Of a DNA stretch of 64,000 nucleotides, positions 56,614 through 64,000 are shown piece by piece. Under the pieces are notes generated by a model. The model made no database searches, had not been told where the DNA came from, and saw only the letters and a list, made by a program, of their open reading frames with translations. Origin of the DNA: Bugulina stolonifera (lineage: Eukaryota; Bryozoa; Gymnolaemata; Cheilostomatida; Bugulidae); contig OW285195.1 in the NCBI GenBank assembly GCA_935421135.1, positions 3,100,001 to 3,164,000 of the forward strand, in the 5' to 3' direction. The position numbers and the translations under genes are program-made. Numbering within the stretch: the stretch's first letter is position 1; the number at the start of each line of letters is the position of its first letter.

Positions 56614-59600
56614 CTAGATATCAATGGGCAAAGTTGAAACTCCATCTTGACATACTTTTCTTTTTGCATAAAAATATGTAAGTCCAGTACGGAGTTGAGA
56701 GTAAGTATATACGTTATTGTCTTTCTTGATAAAACCCATATTTGTACCACACACAGGCTTTTTTGTCAACAAAACCTCCAAGAACTGAGCACGGGTAGGG
56801 TTATTTCGACTCTTGTTGATTCCCTTTGTACTAAACTTATGTACAGTGTCTCCCCAACAGTAGTACGTTTTTGAGTTGAGAGCCACCATACCCTCACCTT
56901 GAAACTCATCTTTGAATAAACCAGGAGTTCGCCTATCATGAGCGAACTGTTGCTTACAGCAATCCTGGAGTAACCAAGCCTCACCCCTTAGCTTTTGGGT
57001 TAAAAAATCCTGGTAGTGTACATTGCAATAAGGTCTTGGGAACCAGTTATGGTACTCCTGGTAAAACTGTCTTCTCATTTCTGGTCTAACAACAGACTCA
57101 AGTTCACCAGAGAGTGCCATATATGCCGAATCAGTGTCTGTTTCAATGTACTGAAAATCACATCTAGCCACAAACCTGTCTACAAAATCATAGTAAAACT
57201 GAAGCATTCTGAGCTTTGCGTACTGGAGAATTGAAAAACCAAGAGTCACGGGTGTATCAAGCGTAATACACCTTTTTTCCTGTGTTACCTCATAGAATCC
57301 ATCGCACGGCTCTTCCAAAGAAACAAATCGTCGATTTCTCACTTTAATGGATGCCTTACGGTCACTATCAGTATACGAAACTTCTTTATGTCTCTCTTTG
57401 TTAGTGATCATTTTACAATATACCGAATTACCAACTAACTTTGCGGTATCGGCTAAAACAGAGCTATCTGGATTGGAGTCGCCAAGTCTACGTGCATCAC
57501 TTACTGAGCAACAGAACTTTTCAAAACACTGAACCGGTTTATATTGAATAATTTGGTAGACCCGAGTTATTTTCAATCCTTGCTTCAGGTACCATTGTGC
57601 TAAGGGGGAAAGCAGCAGTATTTTTGTTCCATACATGCTGCCGATTAACATTCGCTGTGCATATTTCAAATGACCTGTTTGTTCAGCAAATTCTTTCATA
57701 CTATCACTCAGACTTTCTCTAGTTACATTGGTGTTTCTAAAAATTGGTTGCATTTCAGCAAATTTATCACTAAGTTCGCTTGGCACACTGATGTCACACT
57801 CAATCATTCCGAAGAATTGACCATGTATCAAAGCATGTATAATGTCTGATTCAGTCATACTTCCTGAATTAGTCATAGTTCTAGCTTGCAATTGTGAAAC
57901 AAATGATGAAATGTCTGGGTCTAACTGTAACAAATCATTCCAATGGCACTCATACATGACAATCAACTGGTATCCTAAAGCCTTGATGTATTCCTCTTTA
58001 GACTTGGTCTCCTCATGTAAGTCCTTCATACTTCTCCCATTTACAGGATTGACCTCCATACCCTTTGTGAGGTGACAGGTATGTCCGTGAAACAAACAGC
58101 CATGAAACTGATAAACTGTACCAGATTCTTCACAGTAGCCATCTACTGGTAATGAGTGCTGACCAAGTTTCTTTTCTCCTTTATTGAACATGTGCTGAAT
58201 ATTATTTCCTGTTACATGTTTTACATATTCTAAGTATCCCCATGCCATTCTACCATACTTACTAGGGAACTCGGGTTTAAAATTGTTTTCAAAGCGTCTT
58301 CGTATTGGACAACCTGTAGGCATATTTTGTGACATACACCATAAATACAGAGCATTAGCATCATAACCAACTACCTTACTACAAAGTTTAGCCTTTTCAC
58401 CAAAATTTATTTCTCGGATTTTTGTAATACCTTTTTCATGATAGCGATGAAAAACAATTGAGGGACCTCCCACAATGTTATCTTTCACAGTTTTGTACAG
58501 ATCTCTATTGACCTTGGAGATTAATGGGATATCAAAGCAATCTTCACCAACTTCAGCAAATTTCCATCTCACTGCCAATCCAGGAAGTGATATTGCATCT
58601 TTTAGCATATCGATTCCCTTTGTTCTGTAGATCTGAGATTGTTTTTCTATTGCCTCTAGAAATGGCTCAACGTCGAGAAAGGAGTACCATTGCAAAAAGT
58701 CAGCTAGAGTCTCCATGCCATGAGTTGTCCAAATTTCTTGACAATATTCATACTCTTCAGAGGATATGTTGCAATCTTTCAGCGTGCTAAAGAATGCAGA
58801 ATGCGGTGGTAGTTCTGTCTCATCAAGTTTTTTGAGATTGTCGATATACTCGTAGGGAAAGAACCCTTTTCGTTGACTACAACCAAAAGCATTGAGATAC
58901 TTATCATAACTAAATCCTGGAGCAATAAAATTGATTATATCCACAAACTTGAACTCATCAGTCTCTATACACTGAAGCTTATTCTCCCTTTTTATCGTAT
59001 AGTTTATCTTGCTTGTTTTATGTAATTGCTGTAATAAAGGACCTTTCATAACATTCAAATCATAGGCCTGAGAATTAAAACCTACTACTGGTATACAGCG
59101 TAAATAAGCAGAGAAGCGTTCTAGAATTTTACTAGGGATTCGGGAGGCATACAACCTGGGATTGGAAAATGCTGACTCAGCAAAATGAGACTCGATGTCT
59201 TGCTGCTCAGCAACAAAACTCTCCAAATCTGTGATGACATCACTATAACTCTGAAGTAGAATCTCATAGCTAGCACTGCTAATGGCACTAATGTAGTTTA
59301 CAAAAGTTTCAATTAGCTCTGTCTCATCCCCTGTATTAATAAAGCACTTAGCAGTGGTGAACCCTGGGACATTTGAACAAACACCAATACTCATTAACAT
59401 ATGTTTTGCAGTATATGTCATTTTTGAAGTACCGGGCAATAGATTATCTTTGCACATGAAAGTTTCAATGTCATATGTAATTCGGTAGGGATAATGGCGC
59501 CTGTCAACATCAACGTCAATGTTTGCTCTGTCATGCAATATGTCAAATATTGTCTCATTTGGCTGGTAGCATTTATTAGGAAACTGTAATCTTTTCTCAT

Positions 59601-60951
59601 TGGCTTTGCAGTTATGTCTTTTCAAATCACTGAGTCGTGAATATGCAGCATCACAATGTGCACAGTCATAAGCCCTGGCATAGCAATCTAATCTTTTGAT
59701 GAGACTAAAATGGTCTTGAAATACATTCAAGTGTAGCTTCTTAGAGAAGGTCGATTTTGAGCTCCATATGACATTACTGCTACCATTTTGAGCTAACTCA
59801 AACACAGTTACCGAAACTTTGAACAACTTTTCAAGCAACACCAAATCTTTCAGTCTGATCCCTCTAAACTGTTTGTGTGAGCTAGTTAATCCTCTTTTCT
59901 GTCTATACTTCCCAAACAACAGCCTGACATGTCTTTCACTCACACTACTACATAAACATTTTCCTTTGCACGTGCATCTCAACTTCAGGGATAGACAACG
60001 GAAAAAACACAGATGATCTGTATACACCTGTTTACTACGCTTACATCTGTTCATAGCCATCAGTGCCTTGTGGTTGACAATGTAGTCTGGCAGAATAGTA
60101 CCTTTACCAATTTTTCCCATGTCTAAAATCTTCCAAAAATAAAAACTGATGTTAGTTACCAACTCTATTTGCCATGATGTGTTAGGTCGTTGTTGTCTAA
60201 CAAATTCCAGAATATCCATGTTATATAACTTGTCAGCAAACAATTTTAGGTCACTTTCAGATTTTATTAGATGCGGATGCTCGAATAAGCGATTGTTATT
60301 TCCACTTGAGTGAAAGTATCTTCGCTCACCTGAAACTTTGTGTTTCAAGATAAAACCAGGGCTGCAGTTTACTTTAACACGCGTAATTAGATTTTCACGC
60401 CATATTTTTGTAAGATGATGTCTAATATCATCCATTTGATTGTGTAGCTTGAAGTTAAAAATATCAAGAATCCTTCCTTTTTTAAAATAAGTTCTAATAG
60501 AAGTGTCATATTTTTGTAGTAGGGATTCAAGGTCAACATTCTTATTCTCATTCGTTTGATCGGCAGCACTGACATTCAGATTCTCTCTAGCAACTTCTGT
60601 AGCTAAATCTGTTTCATCTGTTGGTACTGCTACAGATGAAGAGGTGACCGTTTGAAATTCTTTAGCGATAGAATGAGTTTTAATATGTCTCATCAGATTA
60701 TCTTTTCTCACAAAACCCTTTCCACATTGATCACATATATTACTCAAATCGCCACCCTGTTTTTGGAGAATCTTATGAGACTTGGTGTGTCGAACCAAAT
60801 CATCTTTCCGTTTGAACGTTTTATCGCAGTTGCTACACCCAAATTCTTTAACATTTTTGGTATGTATAGTAAGAATATGTCGTTTCAAAGTTGATTTTGT
60901 AGCAAAAAAGAAAGAACAATGCGGACAACTAAATTCTGTCTTTGACTCCAT
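56614..60951 (-). CDS. Polinton 2 protein-primed DNA polymerase B with zinc fingers
   Basis: 1,445 residues. Three C2H2 zinc fingers lie at about residues 9-30, 39-59 and 73-93. A cysteine-containing module near 312-412 (DHLCFFRCLSL ... DHFSLIKRL) resembles the OTU-like segment often seen in Polinton PolB, with another finger at about 420-447 (CAHCDAAYSRLSDLKRH). The 3'-5' exonuclease follows (YDIETF near 494, VVGFNSQAYDLNV near 624). Polymerase motifs are A, GYDANALYLWC near 869; B, KLVGNSVYCKM near 1,174; and C, ETDTDSAYMA near 1,270. This enzyme replicates the linear element from a protein primer. The frame is intact from start to stop, so it may be active. The start is the first ATG, just before the first finger. 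Confidence 0.95.
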   Translation of the reverse strand: MESKTEFSCPHCSFFFATKSTLKRHILTIHTKNVKEFGCSNCDKTFKRKDDLVRHTKSHKILQKQGGDLSNICDQCGKGFVRKDNLMRHIKTHSIAKEFQTVTSSSVAVPTDETDLATEVARENLNVSAADQTNENKNVDLESLLQKYDTSIRTYFKKGRILDIFNFKLHNQMDDIRHHLTKIWRENLITRVKVNCSPGFILKHKVSGERRYFHSSGNNNRLFEHPHLIKSESDLKLFADKLYNMDILEFVRQQRPNTSWQIELVTNISFYFWKILDMGKIGKGTILPDYIVNHKALMAMNRCKRSKQVYTDHLCFFRCLSLKLRCTCKGKCLCSSVSERHVRLLFGKYRQKRGLTSSHKQFRGIRLKDLVLLEKLFKVSVTVFELAQNGSSNVIWSSKSTFSKKLHLNVFQDHFSLIKRLDCYARAYDCAHCDAAYSRLSDLKRHNCKANEKRLQFPNKCYQPNETIFDILHDRANIDVDVDRRHYPYRITYDIETFMCKDNLLPGTSKMTYTAKHMLMSIGVCSNVPGFTTAKCFINTGDETELIETFVNYISAISSASYEILLQSYSDVITDLESFVAEQQDIESHFAESAFSNPRLYASRIPSKILERFSAYLRCIPVVGFNSQAYDLNVMKGPLLQQLHKTSKINYTIKRENKLQCIETDEFKFVDIINFIAPGFSYDKYLNAFGCSQRKGFFPYEYIDNLKKLDETELPPHSAFFSTLKDCNISSEEYEYCQEIWTTHGMETLADFLQWYSFLDVEPFLEAIEKQSQIYRTKGIDMLKDAISLPGLAVRWKFAEVGEDCFDIPLISKVNRDLYKTVKDNIVGGPSIVFHRYHEKGITKIREINFGEKAKLCSKVVGYDANALYLWCMSQNMPTGCPIRRRFENNFKPEFPSKYGRMAWGYLEYVKHVTGNNIQHMFNKGEKKLGQHSLPVDGYCEESGTVYQFHGCLFHGHTCHLTKGMEVNPVNGRSMKDLHEETKSKEEYIKALGYQLIVMYECHWNDLLQLDPDISSFVSQLQARTMTNSGSMTESDIIHALIHGQFFGMIECDISVPSELSDKFAEMQPIFRNTNVTRESLSDSMKEFAEQTGHLKYAQRMLIGSMYGTKILLLSPLAQWYLKQGLKITRVYQIIQYKPVQCFEKFCCSVSDARRLGDSNPDSSVLADTAKLVGNSVYCKMITNKERHKEVSYTDSDRKASIKVRNRRFVSLEEPCDGFYEVTQEKRCITLDTPVTLGFSILQYAKLRMLQFYYDFVDRFVARCDFQYIETDTDSAYMALSGELESVVRPEMRRQFYQEYHNWFPRPYCNVHYQDFLTQKLRGEAWLLQDCCKQQFAHDRRTPGLFKDEFQGEGMVALNSKTYYCWGDTVHKFSTKGINKSRNNPTRAQFLEVLLTKKPVCGTNMGFIKKDNNVYTYSQLRTGLTYFYAKRKVCQDGVSTLPIDI

Positions 60952-61605
60952 GTGTACATATGTAACAGAAAATACCGATAGTCTTTCTGAAGTAGTGCTA
61001 ACCCTTTACCATACAAGTCTTTTAATCCTCTGTTATTAGCTCTAAAGTTATTAGTTTTAAACTCCAGTCTCCATTAGATAACTACCTAAAAGTATAGAGA
61101 AATAAGTTTAGATATACATGTAGTTGTACACCTTCAATAGGATAAGAAATAACTAATTACACTTGTAGAAAGCTATTTATTCCAAATTTAATCGGTGATG
61201 CTATACATGCGCATGTATACTTACAGTTACATTGTATATTTTCATACTCCAAAACAGAGGTTTCTCCAATATTAGTATCCAATAGTGTTTTATCAAACTG
61301 CAATGTGAAATAATTACTGTATAAAGTAGTAAATCAGTACACGAAATAATACAAATGGAGTACATGTACTGAGATTTAAACTATGCCTATGTAAAGGGTA
61401 CTTGTTACTTACTAAAGAGTTTCTCTTGTATTCTCTTGTGTTATCTCTGTTTCAGCAAATTGTATAAATACATTATTCTAAGCAACATTCATTGTAGTCG
61501 GAGTTTTAATTCCATTCTTAATGCTACAATACATCTATATTGACAGGAGCTGTGTGATTCTTACAAATTCAGACAGCTAAGAAACTTGTTGCATTTCAAA
61601 GTATA

Positions 61606-61955
61606 GGAGATGACTATACTTACAACATAACAATAATTTGCCGATTTTTAAAGAAATAGGAGATAGCCGTACTTACACGTACAACAAGACAGTAACTTGC
61701 CTGTTGTCAAATAAAAAAAAAACAATAAATGACCATGCTTACATGGATGACATAAAGTCAATTTGTCGATTTTTTAATAAAAAAGAAGAAAGAAACAGGA
61801 GATGACCATATAACATACATGTATAACATCAATTTGTGAAAAGATAACAGGAGATAATTATACTCTCATTTACAACATAACAATATTAGATAGATCAAAA
61901 ATGGGAGATGACCATGTAACCATATATGACAAAATACCAGTTTGCCGTTTTCGAA
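61606..61955 (+). repeat. Degenerate ~60-bp tandem repeat upstream of a promoter
   Basis: Units begin near 61,606, 61,661, 61,727, 61,798, 61,850 and 61,902, with the core GGAGATGACCATR...ACAACATAACA...TTTGCCGATTTT. The array stops just before the TATA box at 61,961. Confidence 0.65.
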
Positions 61956-61960
61956 AGCGA

Positions 61961-61967
61961 TATAAAA
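61961..61967 (+). promoter_or_regulatory. TATA box of the spliced Polinton 2 gene
   Basis: TATAAAA 85 bp before the ATG at 62,052, immediately after the tandem array. Confidence 0.5.
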
Positions 61968-62051
61968 GTTGGCACATTTGAGTATTAACAGCAGAGCTAC
62001 AACTGGTGAAAGTATTTAGAACACAGAAAGAGACTTATTACTACTAAAGAC

Positions 62052-62795
62052 ATGGCAGCTGCAAAAAGAACAATGGAAGTAATGAGAGAGCAGGCTACAA
62101 AGCTAAGGTAGGCTTCTAAATAATTGTAGGTTATCCTATTTTACACTGAATGAAATAGTAATAGATTTTGGCTTTCAAACTAATGATATTTCCATAATTA
62201 TTGCTAGATACATTTATTCTATAAAAACATTATGTGCTTAGATAGAAATATAGTTCATGTGTGTTTCCAATAATTTTGTAAACAAATTTACAGGAAGCTG
62301 GGAAAAGATGCACTAAAAGAAATAAATAAGTTGCATAAATTGGCAGAATTTGATGAGGGTACAGTATTCGAGGTCTTCAACAGCAAGCCCATAAGCACTC
62401 AAAATGGGGAATGTCTGCTAATAGAATTCCGAACAGAGAAAAACGAGTTGGAGATATCCGGAAAACTAATAATTCCGGACAGAATCAGAAAAGATGTAGA
62501 GGGAAAAACTCCACTAATAATCTGTTACAATGGGTTGCAGAAAGGCAAGATAGGGAGATTCCATGATCTCGCAGTGATTCCCATTGAGAACAAATCCTAT
62601 AACCCACCAGCATCATCAATACTACATGAGAACGCAAGAGCGTCCTTCAGTGATAGTGATGATGATGTGGTGTGGGTCCCACCACATTGCAAAGTAGGAG
62701 ATATTTGTAATGTTGGAAGTAACACCTGTTATGGGTATTGTTCAAGCTGTCGTTCCCATAACCCTTACAACGGCAGTCAATGTAGGTGTTTATAA
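62052..62795 (+). CDS. Spliced Polinton 2 gene, unknown function
   Basis: Two exons are proposed. Exon 1, 62,052-62,107, encodes MAAAKRTMEVMREQATKL; the intron runs 62,108-62,293 (GTAGGC...TTACAG); exon 2, 62,294-62,795, continues in phase with KLGKDALKEINKLHKLAEF. The product is about 185 residues: a helical basic start, a beta-rich core (VFEVFNSKPI, LLIEFRTEKNELEIS, KLIIPDRIRK) and a cysteine-rich tail (CKVGDICNVGSNTCYGYCSS...CRC). I do not recognise the family. The region would read open only from an internal TTG without splicing. It lies head-to-head with PolB, so a role beside the polymerase, such as DNA binding, is conceivable but unproven. Confidence 0.6.
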
Positions 62796-63141
62796 TATAT
62801 GTTTACTCAAATTATACCAATATATTTTCTACTTTACTAACTTTTATATCTTCAACAATGTTTTGTTTCTAGTCTTTTTCTGTTATAGACCACTATTATT
62901 AGTTGCTATCTGTATTATCAATAAACCATATTTTATTCATGAATCAGCAGAGTCGTTGATCTTAATGAAAAGAACATTTATTACAAGATTAGATATTCAT
63001 ATTGTCAGGTGCACTATCAAATTAAGCAAAGGCAATAATTATATGTGTGAATATTTTATACATGACTTCAAATACTAACTAAAGAATTACAACAGCGTGT
63101 TAACTCAATTATTGATTAACCTGATATTAGCTTTATGTATA
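62796..63141. other. Gap between converging genes
   Basis: AT-rich sequence between the stop of the spliced gene and the stop of the protease. An AATAAA at 62,920 could serve as poly(A) signal for the plus-strand gene. A 122-codon open frame (62,710-63,078) overlaps the last exon in another frame and is hydrophobic only by AT bias. Confidence 0.45.
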
Positions 63142-63702
63142 CTAGGTGAAGTTGTTATTTTGTACTGAAAACCTATACAGACATCCTTGTTTATAATCCC
63201 CATTTATTTGGTGGATTTCTGGTATTGGACCATGAGTAGATAACTCTGGGAATTTTGCATCAATAAAATACTTTAAGACATGATCTCTTTCCTCACAATC
63301 ACGTGTTTGCAGAAAAATATTTACAAGATGAGATAACTCAAAACCTCTACATTTCATTAATGAGTAAATTATACAATAGCTCCCACATACATTTGTATTC
63401 ATACTTTGCAGTGGCTGGGTATTATACACAAAAAGGTCATCAATAAGCGATATTTTATCTGATAAATCCTTAAATAATGGAGGCATGCCATAGGAATCAA
63501 AATATTCACATTTCCTGTTTTTGGAAAAGTATATAACTATCCAATGAGTTCCTGGTTGACTGCTGTTGTCTGTATTGCATACAAAAAGGCTAGGAAAAGT
63601 AACCTTACATTCAATAAAGTGATCTCTAGCCAATGTACCTTTGTAAACTTTCTTTGTTAAAGAGTCAGACTTTAGAATTGAGTCTATATGGTTAGTATTC
63701 AT
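63142..63702 (-). CDS. Polinton 2 adenain-like cysteine protease
   Basis: About 186 residues from the ATG at 63,702 (MNTNHIDSILKSD), which lines up with the start of the Polinton 1 protease; an in-frame ATG at 63,732 would add ten residues. Catalytic elements are His in GTHWIVIYF, Asp in EYFDSYGMPP, Gln in QPLQSMN and Cys in NVCGSYCIIY. It is the same enzyme type and the same position after the major capsid gene as in Polinton 1, but sequence identity is low outside the active site. All catalytic residues are kept. Confidence 0.9.
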   Translation of the reverse strand: MNTNHIDSILKSDSLTKKVYKGTLARDHFIECKVTFPSLFVCNTDNSSQPGTHWIVIYFSKNRKCEYFDSYGMPPLFKDLSDKISLIDDLFVYNTQPLQSMNTNVCGSYCIIYSLMKCRGFELSHLVNIFLQTRDCEERDHVLKYFIDAKFPELSTHGPIPEIHQINGDYKQGCLYRFSVQNNNFT

Positions 63703-63746
63703 TTTCTCAATGGGGGATAGTGTGCTGAACACAAAACAAATAGTGA

Positions 63747-64000
63747 TCAGGTCTTTGAAGCTCTAGTAACCACCCTGCTATTGTTGATTTCAATCATATC
63801 ATCTCCTTCTGCGTAAACAAATAAACTCAGTGTGTTTTCGAGAGCTTCTTTGAATGTTACTTCCAAAACTGTGGTGCTGTTTCTGATGAGATGTACATCT
63901 GACCCTTCACATAAATCACCCGTTAAATCAAATGCATATAGCGCAAACCCGCTAGCGTATTGTTCTCTGGTTATGCAATTTCCTTCATCGGAGAATGATT
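63747..64000 (-). CDS. Polinton 2 major capsid protein, C-terminal part
   Basis: An open frame enters from the right window edge and ends with TGA at 63,747-63,749, giving the last 83 residues. It contains GFALYAFDLTGDLCEGSD and LENTLSLFVYAEGDD, which line up with the C-terminus of the Polinton 1 major capsid protein (ALYAFDISGDLCDD, TLGLFVYEEKDD). Too short for other features. The protease gene follows directly. Confidence 0.85.
   Translation of the reverse strand, partial: SFSDEGNCITREQYASGFALYAFDLTGDLCEGSDVHLIRNSTTVLEVTFKEALENTLSLFVYAEGDDMIEINNSRVVTRASKT

Larger units (their letters stand above)
60952..62051. promoter_or_regulatory. Divergent promoter region between PolB and the plus-strand gene
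   Basis: 1.1 kb between two head-to-head genes. 61,600-61,955 holds six degenerate tandem units of 53-71 bp sharing GGAGATGACCAT, TTACA, ACAACATAACA and TTTGCCGATTTT. A TATA box follows at 61,961. Confidence 0.5.
56614..64000 (-). mobile_element. Polinton/Maverick element 2, partial
   Basis: From right to left on the minus strand: end of major capsid (cut by the window), adenain-like protease, an opposite-strand spliced gene, then DNA polymerase B. The capsid-protease order equals that in Polinton 1, but the proteins are clearly divergent and intergenic sequence shares nothing visible, so this is another lineage. Ends and TIRs are not seen; the coordinates are limits of the recognised genes and of the window. 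Confidence 0.88.

Overview
This window is nuclear DNA of a eukaryote, almost certainly an invertebrate animal. It is AT-rich, its genes carry spliceosomal GT-AG introns, and it encodes a RING/B-box/coiled-coil/beta-propeller (TRIM-like) protein and a monocarboxylate-transporter-like protein. It is crowded with mobile DNA, and short ACATGTACATGT-type repeats are everywhere. I cannot name the species; a sponge or another marine invertebrate would fit.

Region by region. 0.27-1.35 kb holds a broken DDE-type transposase gene (minus strand). 2,430-14,413 is a structurally complete 12-kb Polinton/Maverick bounded by ~570-bp terminal inverted repeats (TIRs). It carries nine intact plus-strand genes: a coiled-coil ORF, a membrane ORF, packaging ATPase, two small virion-like ORFs, rve integrase with a chromodomain, minor capsid (penton-like), an amphipathic basic protein, major capsid, and adenain-like protease (ten ORFs counting both small virion-like ones). 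No DNA polymerase B is present. A 2.0-kb foldback-type transposon (8,748-10,743, with a CCCCAC target duplication) sits in it just upstream of the major capsid gene.

15.8-21.6 kb and 33.7-38.9 kb are two copies of one segmental duplication. The second copy carries the 3' half of a full seven-exon TRIM-like gene (25,837-35,737). The first carries only the last two exons of a paralogue whose 5' part is missing next to the Polinton. Between and around the copies lie solo LTR-like elements (18,959-19,683; 26,583-27,592; 49,614-51,414 with another LTR nested inside), an inverted pair of Tc1/mariner transposase fragments, a solitary Polinton TIR with a minisatellite (21,920-22,775), and a MITE present in only one copy of the duplication.

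41,870-48,289 (minus) is a nine-exon SLC16/MFS transporter gene of about 430 codons, whose introns hold a 1.8-kb TIR element and tRNA-derived sequence. 49.6-56.6 kb is repeats, including a TTAA-flanked 1.7-kb element. 56,614 to the window edge is part of a second Polinton of another lineage, running on the minus strand: the C-terminal end of a major capsid protein, an adenain-like protease, a spliced plus-strand gene of unknown function, and a 1,445-residue protein-primed-type DNA polymerase B with N-terminal C2H2 fingers.

As a system, the first Polinton retains integration, capsid, maturation and packaging functions but lacks its own polymerase, while the second supplies a polymerase. Whether one could replicate the other is only an inference.
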